DNA of 64,000 bases, from the NCBI RefSeq assembly GCF_002933875.1, contig NZ_BFAV01000073.1, positions 1 through 64,000 of the forward strand, read 5' to 3'. Position 1 is the first letter of the stretch, and each line of letters begins with the position of its first letter. This document shows, piece by piece, positions 41,806 to 52,040 of this stretch. The notes beneath the pieces are model-generated. The model was not told the origin of the DNA. It did not search any database and saw nothing but the letters and a program-made list of their open reading frames with translations. This DNA is from Desulfocucumis palustris (GTDB lineage: Bacteria > Bacillota > Desulfotomaculia > Desulfotomaculales > Desulfocucumaceae). The translations under genes and the position numbers were made by a program.

Positions 41806-42879
41806 ATGGGCCTACAGAGAATTGCTGATGAACTGCAGTCCGGCATGATCCTGGACCAGGACATTTATACCAAGGACAAGGTGTTGCTGCTGGCCAAAGG
41901 CTCCGTTATATATGAAGAGCAAATAAGAATTATTAAAAGGCTGGGGTATTCCAGTGTAAGCATCAGGCAAAAGGAACCGGACGCCGGGGAATTCTCTTAC
42001 TGGCACCATATTGATGAAAATAAATTCAACGAATTTGAACATTCCTATTCCGAATCAAAAAAAGAACTTAACGATATAATGAAAAGCATCAGCAGCGGTG
42101 GCCAGGTTGATCTGGAACAGGTCTACAGCATCCCGGAAATGCTTTTGCAGCAGGTGGGGACGCCCTACAACCTGTTTGCTTTTCTGAATAACGTCAGGCA
42201 GCTGGACGATTATACCTACAGCCACAGTGTTAATGTTTCAGTCTTGTGCGGTGTGTTATGCAAATGGCTGAAGCTGGATGAAGCCACCTGCAAAGAGATT
42301 ATTACCGCGGGTTTGCTTCATGATCTGGGCAAATGTCATATCCCCCCGGAAATTTTGAACAAACCCGAAAAACTCACTGCAGAAGAGTGGGAGGAAGTAA
42401 AAAAACATCCGGTTTACGGGTACCGTTTACTGGAAACGGCAAAAGCCCCGCACAACATAAAGATTGGGGCGTTAATGCATCACGAGCGTGAAGACGGCAG
42501 CGGCTATCCCACGGGACTGAAAGGTGATCAGATTCCCTTAATCGCCAAAATAATAGCCATTGCAGACGTTTATGACGCCATGACCTCCAGAAGGCCGCAC
42601 CGGGAGAAAATCTGCCCCTTTCAGGTTATTGACCAGTTCCAGCATGATTTTTTCAACCTGCTGGATACCAAACTGTTAATGACCTTTCTCAACCGGGTGG
42701 CGGATTGTTACGTGGGAGAAGTGGTGCGTTTGAGCGACGGGCGCACCGGCCAGGTGGTTGTTATCAACCCTGCTTATCCCGCCCGGCCCATGATCAGAAA
42801 CAGGGACGGAATTATAAACCTGGTTAATGAACACGGCGTGGAGATCGTGGATATTTTGCCGGTGGGAGCAAATAGTTGA
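41806..42879 (+). CDS. HD-GYP domain protein, putative c-di-GMP phosphodiesterase
   Basis: A 357-residue protein. The N-terminal 125 residues resemble the DUF3391-like region found before HD-GYP domains, and residues about 135-300 are the HD-GYP domain with HDLGK, HHEREDGSGYP and DVYDAMTSRRPHR. A small C-terminal beta domain (about 300-357, VRLSDGRTGQVVVINP) follows. All catalytic motifs are present. It is cytosolic and transcribed alone. It is one of three cyclic-di-GMP-turnover proteins in the window. Confidence 0.92.
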   Translation: MGLQRIADELQSGMILDQDIYTKDKVLLLAKGSVIYEEQIRIIKRLGYSSVSIRQKEPDAGEFSYWHHIDENKFNEFEHSYSESKKELNDIMKSISSGGQVDLEQVYSIPEMLLQQVGTPYNLFAFLNNVRQLDDYTYSHSVNVSVLCGVLCKWLKLDEATCKEIITAGLLHDLGKCHIPPEILNKPEKLTAEEWEEVKKHPVYGYRLLETAKAPHNIKIGALMHHEREDGSGYPTGLKGDQIPLIAKIIAIADVYDAMTSRRPHREKICPFQVIDQFQHDFFNLLDTKLLMTFLNRVADCYVGEVVRLSDGRTGQVVVINPAYPARPMIRNRDGIINLVNEHGVEIVDILPVGANS

Positions 42880-42908
42880 CGGGATAAAATGTTTTAAGGA
42901 TATACCCG

Positions 42909-42939
42909 CTAAAAGGCCGCTTGAAAAGCGGCCTTTTAG
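42909..42939 (+). terminator. intrinsic terminator of the HD-GYP gene
   Basis: CTAAAAGGCCGCTT pairs with AAGCGGCCTTTTAG around two to three bases. Confidence 0.85.
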
Positions 42940-43047
42940 CGTTCCACAGGTAATATGCCACATGGCCTTACGGGGAAACAGCCGGAACTTTCCGGTGGCG
43001 ATATCGTCATTTAAATAAAATATTACGGAGATTAAAGGGGGGGTATT

Positions 43048-45186
43048 ATGCGCCTGAGGCATGTGTTTTTTGTGGCGGTGGCTGTTGTGTTCACCCTGTC
43101 CGCGGCTTTTTCCATTATTTCTTTAAAACCCACCGAATCGGGGGCGGCCCAGTTGAAAAATTTTTCTTCTCTGAAAGAACTGGAGGAATATATCAGCACC
43201 ACCAGTGAGCTGGCGGAAAAATACGGTTATTTCGGGTATTACGGCGCCGGGGTCAAGCGCCTTGAAGCCGCTTCCGTGCCTGATTTTGCGGATGAAAATA
43301 AAATGAAGTCTGAACAGCCGGCCGGAGCTGAGAAAGCAGGGCAGTCCGCGGGTGCTTCCAGGGATTTTTCCAGCACCAACGTTCAGGTGGAGGGTGTGGA
43401 CGAGGCCGATATTGTGAAAAGTGACGGAAAGTATTTATACGCGGTGGCTTCCGGCAGGATTGTGGTGATCGACGCCTATCCCGCCGATAAAGCCCGGGTG
43501 GTTTCCAGGATTGACTGCCAGGGCAGTCCGGTGGAGCTTTTTATCAATAAAAACAGGCTTGCCGTTATTGAGAACAGCAATGAAACCGGGGAAACCGCGG
43601 TTAGGGTATACGACGTCACCGACAGGGCCAAGCCGGTGGAGAAAAGGTTCTTAAGCTTCAGGGGAGACCTGGTGAATTCCCGGATGATCGGCGACTTTGC
43701 CTACCTTGTGGTGAACATGCCCGTGGGGACCGGAATTGCACAGGGGGACGGCAGGGAGAAAATACGGCTGCCTGAAATTAAAACCGGCTCCGGGCTGATA
43801 ACGGTGCCGCCCACTGAAATAGCCTATTTTGATTATCCCGACAATTCCTATGTTTATACGGTGGTTCTGGCCGTAAACCTGCGGGACGACGGGCAAAAAG
43901 TGTCCGCCAGGACGTTTCTGACCGGTACGTCGCAGAATTTGTTCGTTTCACAAAATAATATTTATTTGACCAATCAGAAGACTCCGGACCTGGTGGAACT
44001 GTCCAATAAATATATTGCGGGGCTGGCCTCGCTGCTTCCTCCGGAGGTGGCGGCCCGGGTTAAGGCGCTGCGGGCGTCAAGGGATAACCTGGACAGCATA
44101 CTGAGCCAGGTGGAGGAAATGCTGGAGGAGTATTTAGACACTTTGGATTACAGCCGGGCAATCGCCCTGGAGGAGAATATAGGGCAGTACCGTGAAAAAT
44201 ACTACCGGGATCTGGCCAGGGAAAGGGATAATACGGTTATTCACAAACTGTCGGTAAAGGGTGCCGGGGTGGAGTACAAGGCCGCCGGGGAGGTTCCGGG
44301 GCTGCTGTTGAACCAGTTTTCCATGGATGAAAAGGATGGTTATTTCAGAGTGGCCACCACCTCCCGGGGATTTATCCTTGGAGACGACATGAACACCAAA
44401 AACAACATATTTATCCTGGACCGGGACATGAAGATAACCGGCAGGCTGCAGGGACTGGCCAGGTCCGAAAGAATTTACGCAGCCAGGTTTATGGGGGACC
44501 GGGTTTATCTGGTGACTTTCCGGAGGGTAGACCCGCTGTTTGTGATTGACTTGAAAGATCCCCGCAACCCGACGGTGCTGGGGGAGTTGAAGATACCCGG
44601 ATATTCCGACTATCTGCATCCCTATGATGAAAACCACCTTATCGGTGTCGGCATGGAGGTTCCGGAGGCGTCCCCGCTCCCGGTGCTCAGGCCCATGGGC
44701 GGTACCGGGGCGGAAATGCCGGTGATGGCTTCCCCGGTGCAGAGGCAGGGGGTTAAAATTGCGCTTTTTGACGTTAGCAATCCGCAGAAGCCCAGGGAAC
44801 TGTCCAAATTTGTGATTGAGGAATCCGGTTCCGATTCCCCGGCCTTAAGGGACCACAGGGCGTTCCTGTTTTCAAAGGCCAAAAACCTGCTGGTTATTCC
44901 GGTGTCCTATTGGCAGCAGCCGGAAGTCCGTGGCAGCGCGATAATGCCTGATTACCGGCGGTATTGGCAGGGAGCTTTTGTATTCAGCATTTCACCGGAG
45001 AAGGGAGTGGCGCTGAAGGGCAAAATAGAGCATGGGGACGGCGCGGCTTCTGAAAAAGGGACGGATTTCTCCGTTAAAAGATCCATGTATATTGAAAATG
45101 TATTGTATACCCTGTCAGACGGGATGCTAAAGGCCAACGATCTGGGAAGCCTGGAGGAAATCAAGAAATTGGGGCTGCCGATCTAA
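43048..45186 (+). CDS. secreted beta-propeller domain protein
   Basis: A 712-residue protein with an N-terminal signal or anchor helix (about 6-27), a low-complexity region to about 110, and a long propeller-type region matching the beta-propeller family that begins with TNVQVEGVDEADIVKSDG followed by YLYAVASGRIVVID. Insertions include a coiled-coil excursion at about 310-390 (PEEVAARVKALR-like sequence) between propeller blades. No enzyme motif was seen. Homologues are extracytoplasmic and of unknown role. A GGGGGG-type ribosome site precedes ATG 43048. Confidence 0.87.
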   Translation: MRLRHVFFVAVAVVFTLSAAFSIISLKPTESGAAQLKNFSSLKELEEYISTTSELAEKYGYFGYYGAGVKRLEAASVPDFADENKMKSEQPAGAEKAGQSAGASRDFSSTNVQVEGVDEADIVKSDGKYLYAVASGRIVVIDAYPADKARVVSRIDCQGSPVELFINKNRLAVIENSNETGETAVRVYDVTDRAKPVEKRFLSFRGDLVNSRMIGDFAYLVVNMPVGTGIAQGDGREKIRLPEIKTGSGLITVPPTEIAYFDYPDNSYVYTVVLAVNLRDDGQKVSARTFLTGTSQNLFVSQNNIYLTNQKTPDLVELSNKYIAGLASLLPPEVAARVKALRASRDNLDSILSQVEEMLEEYLDTLDYSRAIALEENIGQYREKYYRDLARERDNTVIHKLSVKGAGVEYKAAGEVPGLLLNQFSMDEKDGYFRVATTSRGFILGDDMNTKNNIFILDRDMKITGRLQGLARSERIYAARFMGDRVYLVTFRRVDPLFVIDLKDPRNPTVLGELKIPGYSDYLHPYDENHLIGVGMEVPEASPLPVLRPMGGTGAEMPVMASPVQRQGVKIALFDVSNPQKPRELSKFVIEESGSDSPALRDHRAFLFSKAKNLLVIPVSYWQQPEVRGSAIMPDYRRYWQGAFVFSISPEKGVALKGKIEHGDGAASEKGTDFSVKRSMYIENVLYTLSDGMLKANDLGSLEEIKKLGLPI

Positions 45187-45191
45187 GGTTA

Positions 45192-45259
45192 GGGGACACA
45201 CCTTCTTCGGTTATACAAAGCTCCTTTCTTTTGATAGAATCCGGCGAAGGAATGTCCCC
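45192..45259. repeat. GGGGACA-ended miniature inverted repeat, copy 2
   Basis: Starts GGGGACACACCTTCTTCGG and ends CGAAGGAATGTCCCC. It shares both ends with copy 1 at 28158-28223. Confidence 0.7.
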
Positions 45260-45270
45260 AACGTATGTAC

Positions 45271-45342
45271 GGGGACACACCTTCTCCGGCTGTGCAAAGT
45301 TCCATATTTTTTATTTAAAATCAGCAAAGCGGAGTATGTCCC
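45271..45342. repeat. GGGGACA-ended miniature inverted repeat, copy 3
   Basis: Starts GGGGACACACCTTCTCCGG, 11 bases after copy 2 and in the same orientation, and ends GCGGAGTATGTCCCA. The right end is more diverged. Confidence 0.65.
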
Positions 45343-45356
45343 ATGGCTTCCTCCTG

Positions 45357-45398
45357 AAAAGAAGTGAGACCGGCGGCTAAGATCGGTCTCACTTCTTT
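45357..45398. terminator. bidirectional terminator
   Basis: AAAAGAAGTGAGACCG pairs with CGGTCTCACTTCTTTT. It lies between the convergent beta-propeller and CGGC genes and has A and T tracts on both sides. Confidence 0.85.
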
Positions 45399-45412
45399 TC
45401 CGTATTAAATTT

Positions 45413-45769
45413 TTAGTAGTTATGTGTGCCTATTGTCACGGGTTTGCCAAATTTCTTTTGAATGGTTTCGGCTATTTTCTCCAGGTTGATGGGACAGGCG
45501 GCGGTGGTGGCCGCCTTAACCATGCAGGTGCCCAGGTGGATGGCGTCAATATCCCTGTCCAGATAATCCGCCTGTTCCATAACCAGGGTCAGTTTGGGCA
45601 TCACCAGGCCGGGACAGTCCCCGCAGCCGCACATGGCGGTAATTCTTACCTCATCGTCGTACTTGGCAAATTCCCCGTCCTTTTGTTCCGATGCCTTAAA
45701 GCATTTCAGACAGGCAATACAGTGGGTATCCCTTATTTTGGAGCAAGTGACGATTAAAACCTTGGTCAT
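45413..45769 (-). CDS. CGGC-domain protein
   Basis: A 118-residue protein of the CGGC domain family. It has ten Cys, including THCIACLKC and the name-giving region MCGCGDCPG, then LGTCMVKA. It probably binds a metal or cluster; the role is not established. GGAGGC precedes ATG 45769. It is divergent from the amt leader. A terminator shared with the upstream gene lies just past its stop. Confidence 0.88.
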   Translation of the reverse strand: MTKVLIVTCSKIRDTHCIACLKCFKASEQKDGEFAKYDDEVRITAMCGCGDCPGLVMPKLTLVMEQADYLDRDIDAIHLGTCMVKAATTAACPINLEKIAETIQKKFGKPVTIGTHNY

Positions 45770-45927
45770 TTTATTTATGCAGCCTCCTTAATATTTAATG
45801 GAACCTTGTCCATATTAATTATAGCAGTTAATCTTATAATTGGCTAAATATAAGTTGGTCTTACAGGCTGTTGGCGGGATAAGGCATGGTGAATCTGTAA
45901 AATCAGACCGGCCAATCCGGTTGGATG

Positions 45928-46042
45928 TTGACAGGGGATAATATGTGTGCTATGCTTTTTTAAGTTAAATAATAACTGTTTCAGCGCTGAAGCGGTTAAC
46001 GGCAAAGATGCCTGTTGCGATAGAGCAACAGGTTTATTTTTT
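45928..46042 (+). promoter_or_regulatory. promoter and ANTAR-type dual-hexaloop leader with terminator, unit 1
   Basis: TTGACA (45928-45933) and TATGCT (45951-45956) are spaced by 17. Stem 1: GTTTC-[AGCGCT]-GAAGC (45978-45993). Stem 2: GGC-[AAAGAT]-GCC (46001-46012). Terminator: CCTGTTGC/GCAACAGG (46011-46032) plus TTTATTTTTT. Both hexaloops have A at position 1 and G at position 4, the ANTAR recognition rule. Stem 2 shares two bases with the terminator stem, so the two compete. There is no gene between this unit and the next promoter. Confidence 0.7.
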
Positions 46043-46051
46043 ATAAAGGTA

Positions 46052-46080
46052 TTGACACGTTGTGCCTTAAAGTATATAAT
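46052..46080 (+). promoter_or_regulatory. sigma-A promoter of the amt leader
   Basis: TTGACA (46052-46057), 17 bases, TATAAT (46075-46080), both perfect. Transcription should begin near 46087, giving a leader of about 400 bases before amt. Confidence 0.85.
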
Positions 46081-46101
46081 GCGGTATATCAATTGAATAT
46101 A

Positions 46102-46166
46102 TATACAATGTTGTATGATAGCAAGGACGCTTTTTGAATGGGTCAAAAAGCGTCTTATCAATTTTT
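46102..46166 (+). promoter_or_regulatory. ANTAR-type leader unit 2
   Basis: Stem 1: ATAC-[AATGTT]-GTAT (46103-46116). Stem 2: AGC-[AAGGAC]-GCT (46120-46131). Terminator: GACGCTTTTTGA (46126-46137) pairs with TCAAAAAGCGTC (46143-46154), followed by TTATCAATTTTT. The terminator's 5' arm contains part of the second loop and its 3' strand. Both loops have A1 and G4. Confidence 0.72.
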
Positions 46167-46167
46167 A

Positions 46168-46235
46168 TATTCATCGTTGAATAATGGGCAAAGGCGCTTT
46201 GTAGGGAGTGGAATCTCTCTTCGGAGCGCCTTTTT
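46168..46235 (+). promoter_or_regulatory. ANTAR-type leader unit 3
   Basis: Stem 1: TATTC-[ATCGTT]-GAATA (46168-46183). Stem 2: GGGC-[AAAGGC]-GCTT (46186-46199). Terminator: AAAGGCGCT (46190-46198) pairs with AGCGCCTTT (46225-46233), with an inner AGGGAG/CTCTCT hairpin and a following T run. The whole second loop lies inside the terminator stem. Both loops have A1 and G4. Confidence 0.75.
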
Positions 46236-46336
46236 CTATTGTCTGACAATGAGCCGGAAAAAAAGAGGTGGCAAATTTGCGGAAGCCTGTGAAATTGCCT
46301 TGCGCCCCTGCGAAAGGTTTTAAAACCTGTAAATTA

Positions 46337-46381
46337 TAAGCAAGGGCGCTTACAAGGGAGCAATGCCGCTCCGCCCCTTGC
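46337..46381 (+). promoter_or_regulatory. partial fourth hexaloop unit in the amt leader
   Basis: TAAGC-[AAGGGC]-GCTTA (46337-46352) has A1 and G4. It overlaps a larger stem built on GCAAGGGCG and CGCCCCTTGC (to 46381). No matching first hexaloop was found upstream, and no T tract follows. Confidence 0.5.
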
Positions 46382-46493
46382 CTAACGGACTATTAATAAA
46401 ACAGGTTACTCTGTTGTACACCGCGGCCGACAGTGGCGCCGACTTAAGGTTGCGGTGATTAAAATAAAAAATTTACCGGGGAGGTAGAAAACT

Positions 46494-47906
46494 ATGAAAA
46501 TATCAAAAGTGAAAGTCGGCTTAATCCTCTGGATGCTGCTGGTTCTTCTGTCCATACCGGGGATAGCCCTGGCGGAGGACCCGGTGACCGACACCGGGGA
46601 TACCACCTTTATCATCATCAGCGCGGCCATGGTCATGCTCATGACTCCCGGACTGGCACTTTTCTATGGCGGCATGGTGCGCAAGAAAAACGTTCTGAGC
46701 ACTATAATGATGAGCTTTATCACAATCTGCATCGTATCGGTACAGTGGGTTTTGTTTGGTTACTCCCTGGCCTTTGGCCCGGACATCAACAGCCTGGTGG
46801 GTAATCTGAGCTGGCTCGGTTTGAGCGGAGTGGGCCAGGGGCCCAGCGACGCTTATGCCACCACGATTCCGCACTACGTATTTATGGCCTTCCAGCTGAT
46901 GTTCGCAATTATTACCGCAGCCATTATTTCCGGTTCCATAGCCGAGAGAATGCGTTTTCCCGCTTTTATACTATTCATAGTGCTGTGGACCACTTTTGTA
47001 TACGATCCCCTGGCACACTGGGTCTGGGGATGGGACGCCAACGGTGCCACCGGCTGGCTGGGCAAACTTGGAGCACTTGACTTCGCGGGCGGCACCGTGG
47101 TGCATATCAGTTCCGGTGTCTCGGGCCTGGTGGCGGCTCTGGTTCTGGGCAGGCGCAAGGGCTACGGAACCGAGCCCATGGCTCCCCACCAGCTTCCCTT
47201 TACGGTTATAGGCGCGGCTTTGCTCTGGTTCGGCTGGTTCGGCTTTAACGCGGGCAGCGCGGTGGCTGCCAACGGCCTTGCCGCCAGCGCGTTCGTGGTG
47301 ACCAACACCGCCGCTGCCGCTGCCGCTCTTTCCTGGGTATTCGCCGAGTGGCTGCACCATGGCAAACCAACCATGCTGGGAGCCGCCAGCGGGTGCATCG
47401 CCGGCCTGGTGGGCATTACCCCCGCCGCGGGCTTTGTAACTCCACTGTCGGCAATAGTAATAGGCCTGGTGGCCGGTATAGTCTGCTATCTGGCAGTCAG
47501 TGTCATTAAGAAAAGATTCGGTTACGACGATTCCCTGGACGCTTTCGGCGTGCATGGTATCGGCGGAATGTGGGGCGCCATCGCCACCGGCATATTCTGC
47601 ACCAAAACCGTCAATAGCGCGGGTGCCGACGGCCTGTTATACGGCAACCCGGGCCAGGTGGTAAACCAGCTTATAGGCGTGGGCGCCACCGTTGCCTTTG
47701 CCGCGACACTTACCTTTGTGATTCTTAAGGTTGTGGGCGCGGTGTGCAAACTGAGAGCCACCGAGGAAGAGGAAGAAGTGGGCCTGGACCTTACCATTCA
47801 CGGAGAGGACGCCTATCCGGACATAGTGGGCGGCAGTATACTGGGAGGCAAGTACAGCACCACTCCGGACCTGGCCATGTACAGCACCACCCTGAAAACC
47901 AATTAA
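46494..47906 (+). CDS. amt: ammonium transporter
   Basis: A 470-residue Amt/Mep channel. A cleavable signal peptide (about 1-26, ending ALAED) is followed by 11 membrane helices. Family signatures are [20 protein letters not shown], the first pore His in [14 protein letters not shown] and the second in [12 protein letters not shown]. The C-terminal tail is acidic ([18 protein letters not shown]) and should contact GlnK. GGGGAGG precedes ATG 46494. A PII gene follows. The 400-base leader with stacked terminators suggests control by antitermination. Confidence 0.96.
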   Translation: MKISKVKVGLILWMLLVLLSIPGIALAEDPVTDTGDTTFIIISAAMVMLMTPGLALFYGGMVRKKNVLSTIMMSFITICIVSVQWVLFGYSLAFGPDINSLVGNLSWLGLSGVGQGPSDAYATTIPHYVFMAFQLMFAIITAAIISGSIAERMRFPAFILFIVLWTTFVYDPLAHWVWGWDANGATGWLGKLGALDFAGGTVVHISSGVSGLVAALVLGRRKGYGTEPMAPHQLPFTVIGAALLWFGWFGFNAGSAVAANGLAASAFVVTNTAAAAAALSWVFAEWLHHGKPTMLGAASGCIAGLVGITPAAGFVTPLSAIVIGLVAGIVCYLAVSVIKKRFGYDDSLDAFGVHGIGGMWGAIATGIFCTKTVNSAGADGLLYGNPGQVVNQLIGVGATVAFAATLTFVILKVVGAVCKLRATEEEEEVGLDLTIHGEDAYPDIVGGSILGGKYSTTPDLAMYSTTLKTN

Positions 47907-48011
47907 AACTATTGGGCAGAGCTGATAGAATTAAAAGTATCAGGGCAGTTCAATTACCAAAGTGAGTAATCAACAGAATATCCATTGATTTGACGCGGGA
48001 GTTCATAAATA

Positions 48012-48429
<418 letters not shown>

Positions 48430-48449
48430 CGGTCAATAATTTTATATAT

Positions 48450-48533
48450 ATAACAGTGTTGTTATGATGTGGGCATTGGCGCCCCGGTTTCGGGAGGATA
48501 ACCTCCTCCCCGAAATCTGGGGCGTCATTTTTT
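48450..48533 (+). promoter_or_regulatory. ANTAR-type leader unit 4, upstream of nifH
   Basis: Stem 1: ATAAC-[AGTGTT]-GTTAT (48450-48465). Stem 2: GGGC-[ATTGGC]-GCCC (48471-48484). Terminator: GGCGCCCCGG with TTTCGGG pairs with CCCGAAA and the GGGGCGTC region (48478-48526), followed by ATTTTTT. Both loops have A1 and G4, and the second stem overlaps the terminator. Confidence 0.75.
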
Positions 48534-48540
48534 AAATATG

Positions 48541-49499
<959 letters not shown>

Positions 49500-49581
49500 G
49501 AGGAGTGCCCGTGAGGTACAAAAGTTAACCGGTAAAAGGGGCATTATTAAATTTATTAACATATAAGGAGGAATTCCGGCG

Positions 49582-49908
49582 ATGATTATGATTAGGGCCA
49601 TCGTTAGACCGGAAAAAACCAATACCATTCTGGCCGAACTAAACAGCGCGGGTTTTCCGGCGGTGACCAAGATGGACGTGGTGGGCCGGGGCAAACAGAG
49701 AGGCGTAAAAGTTGGAGAAGTGATTTATGATGAAATTCCCAAGGAAATGCTGCTGATGGTGGTCAGGGACGAGGACAAGGAAGATGTGATAAGTATTATC
49801 GGAAAATACGCCAAGACAGGCGAAAAAGGCGCCTTTGGCGACGGCAAGATATTCGTCAGCCCGGTGGAAGAGGCCTACACCATAAGCAGCGGCACCAAGG
49901 GTTTATAA
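49582..49908 (+). CDS. nifI1: nitrogenase-associated PII protein NifI1
   Basis: A 108-residue PII-like protein whose T-loop (GKQRGVKVGEVIYDEIPKEM) is of the NifI1 kind and lacks the uridylylated YRG Tyr of GlnK. The B-loop reads TGEKGAFGDGKIFV. In methanogens NifI1 and NifI2 together bind and inactivate dinitrogenase when 2-oxoglutarate is low. Position between nifH and nifD is diagnostic. AAGGAGGAATTCCGGCG precedes the ATG. The 82-base gap to nifH is AT-rich and has no clear terminator. Confidence 0.95.
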   Translation: MIMIRAIVRPEKTNTILAELNSAGFPAVTKMDVVGRGKQRGVKVGEVIYDEIPKEMLLMVVRDEDKEDVISIIGKYAKTGEKGAFGDGKIFVSPVEEAYTISSGTKGL

Positions 49909-49920
49909 GGGGGCGTAGCT

Positions 49921-50304
49921 ATGAAGGAGATTATAGCCATTATCCGTATGAACAAGGTCAACGCAACCAAAAAAGCCCTGGCGGATGTGGGAGTCTGCGG
50001 GCTGCACGCCATGAAGGTGATGGGCCGCGGAAAAATGAAGGTGGATTTTTCCGTTCTGGACCAAATGGGCGTTACCGAGGAAATAGGGGGGATGCTGGCG
50101 GACGGGCTGGCCGCGGGATCCAGGCTGATACCCAAAAGAATGCTGACCATACTGGTACAGGACGACGAGGATGTAAAAAAAGTTGTGGATACCATCATTA
50201 ATGTCAACCGGGAAGGCAATAAGGGCGACGGGAAAATATTTGTAGCCCCGGTGCTGGACGCGGCCAGGGTGAGGACCGGCGAGCGGGGCAGGGAGGCAAT
50301 ATAA
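49921..50304 (+). CDS. nifI2: nitrogenase-associated PII protein NifI2
   Basis: A 127-residue NifI2-type PII protein with an enlarged T-loop (about 38-72, RGKMKVDFSVLDQMG then a Gly/Ala-rich SRLIPKRM region) and the B-loop NKGDGKIFVAPV. It partners NifI1 in reversible inhibition of NifDK. It is separated from nifI1 by 12 bases with GGGGGCG as ribosome site, and from nifD by 26 bases. Confidence 0.95.
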   Translation: MKEIIAIIRMNKVNATKKALADVGVCGLHAMKVMGRGKMKVDFSVLDQMGVTEEIGGMLADGLAAGSRLIPKRMLTILVQDDEDVKKVVDTIINVNREGNKGDGKIFVAPVLDAARVRTGERGREAI

Positions 50305-50330
50305 ATTAGTGTTTAAGGGAGGTGGACTTT

Positions 50331-51971
50331 ATGGCCATTGATGATAAAACCTTGGAAGCTATATTGAATGAATTTCCCGCAAAGGTTAAGAGGAGCCGCA
50401 AAAAACACATTTTAATAAAGAATTCCGACGCCGGGCCCCAGGAAATAGAAGCCAACACCAGGACAATACCGGGTATAATGACCAACCGGGGCTGTGCCTT
50501 TGCCGGCTGCAAAGGGGTGGTGCTGGGTCCCCTGAAGGACATGGTTCATATTGTGCACGGCCCCATAGGGTGCGCCTATTACAGCTGGATGACCAGGCGC
50601 AACAAGGCAAAGTCCGAGGACCCCAAAAAGAATTTTCTGAGCTATTGCGTTTCCACGGATATGCAGGAAAGTGATATTGTATTCGGCGGCGAGAAGAAGC
50701 TGGCCAGAATGATCGACGACGTGGTGGAGATTTTTAATCCCAATGCCATTACCATTTCCGCCACCTGCCCGGTGGGTTTAATCGGGGACGACATCAATAC
50801 GGTGGCCAGGCTGGCCCGGGAGAAGCACGGCATAAACATCACGGCGTACACCTGTGAGGGCTATAAAGGTGTCAGCCAGTCCGCCGGGCACCACATTGCC
50901 AACAACGGCCTCATGGAAAATATCATCGGCCAGGGTGAACTGGAGGAACCGCCCGCAAAATACACCATCAACATACTGGGAGAGTACAACATAGGCGGAG
51001 ACAGCTGGGAAGTGGAAAGGGTATTAAAGGAAATAGGCTATCACGTCCAGGCTGTGATGACCGGCAACGGCTCCTACGAGGATCTTAAAAACGCTCACAT
51101 AGCCCAGTTGAATCTGGTGCAGTGCCACCGTTCCATCAATTATATAGCTTCCATGCTGGAAACCAAATACGGCACCCCGTGGCTGAAGGTGAATTTTATA
51201 GGCATCAGGGCCACCATAGAATCCCTGCGCAATATGGCCCAGTATTTCGGAGACGAGGCGCTGATCAAAAAAACGGAGGAAGTCATAGAAAAGGAACTGA
51301 TGGAAATAGAGCCACAGCTGGAGCCGTATAAAAAAATCTGCCAGGGCAAAACCACCTTCTGCTTCGTGGGCGGTTCCCGGGGCCATCATTACCAGGGGCT
51401 TTACGGGGAACTGGGCATAAAAACGGTTCTGGCCGGGTATGAATTCGCCCACAGGGACGACTATGAGGGCCGGGAGGTAATACCCAATATTAAACCGGAC
51501 GCGGACAGCAAAAATATTCCCGACCTGCATGTTCTCCCGGATGAAAACCGCTACCGCCTGAAAATCCCGGCGGAAAGAATGGAAGAATTAAAGAAAAAAA
51601 TACCCCTCAGTTACTACGCCGGCATGAACACCACCATGCAGGACGGCAGCATCATAGTGGATGACCTGAACCACTATGAAACCGAGGAGTTTATCAGGAT
51701 ATTAAAGCCCGATATTTTTTCATCGGGTATTAAAGATAAATATATTCCACATAAAATGGGAATTCCCTCTAAACAGCTGCACAATTATGATTACAGCGGT
51801 CCCTATGCCGGCTTCAGGGGCGCGGTGAATTTCGCCAGGGATGTAAGTATGAGCTTTATCACCCCGGCCTGGAATTTCATAGTGCCCCCCTGGAAGGACA
51901 AACCGCTGCTGGAGGGAAGCATTGAGCAGTGTTCTGAAGGAGTTTGCCCGGTGGATGATGATAAAAAGTAA
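50331..51971 (+). CDS. nifD: nitrogenase MoFe protein alpha subunit NifD
   Basis: 546 residues. P-cluster ligands C55 (TNRGCAFAGC), C81 (GPIGCAYYS) and C146 (SATCPVG). Q183 and H187 (GVSQSAGHH) match Azotobacter Gln191/His195. The cofactor Cys is C265 (LVQCHRS), and the cofactor His lies in KQLHNYDYSGPYAGF near the C-terminus. The FVGGSRGHHYQGLYGELG segment and overall length are those of anaerobe group III Mo-type enzymes. GGGAGGTGGACTTT precedes ATG 50331; the GTG at 50322 is inside the ribosome site. All metal ligands are present. Confidence 0.97.
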   Translation: MAIDDKTLEAILNEFPAKVKRSRKKHILIKNSDAGPQEIEANTRTIPGIMTNRGCAFAGCKGVVLGPLKDMVHIVHGPIGCAYYSWMTRRNKAKSEDPKKNFLSYCVSTDMQESDIVFGGEKKLARMIDDVVEIFNPNAITISATCPVGLIGDDINTVARLAREKHGINITAYTCEGYKGVSQSAGHHIANNGLMENIIGQGELEEPPAKYTINILGEYNIGGDSWEVERVLKEIGYHVQAVMTGNGSYEDLKNAHIAQLNLVQCHRSINYIASMLETKYGTPWLKVNFIGIRATIESLRNMAQYFGDEALIKKTEEVIEKELMEIEPQLEPYKKICQGKTTFCFVGGSRGHHYQGLYGELGIKTVLAGYEFAHRDDYEGREVIPNIKPDADSKNIPDLHVLPDENRYRLKIPAERMEELKKKIPLSYYAGMNTTMQDGSIIVDDLNHYETEEFIRILKPDIFSSGIKDKYIPHKMGIPSKQLHNYDYSGPYAGFRGAVNFARDVSMSFITPAWNFIVPPWKDKPLLEGSIEQCSEGVCPVDDDKK

Positions 51972-52040
51972 AACACGGCAATATAGAAGTATTTCGATGC
52001 CCATATATGCAAAACCACCCATGGGAAGGAGTAAGCAACC

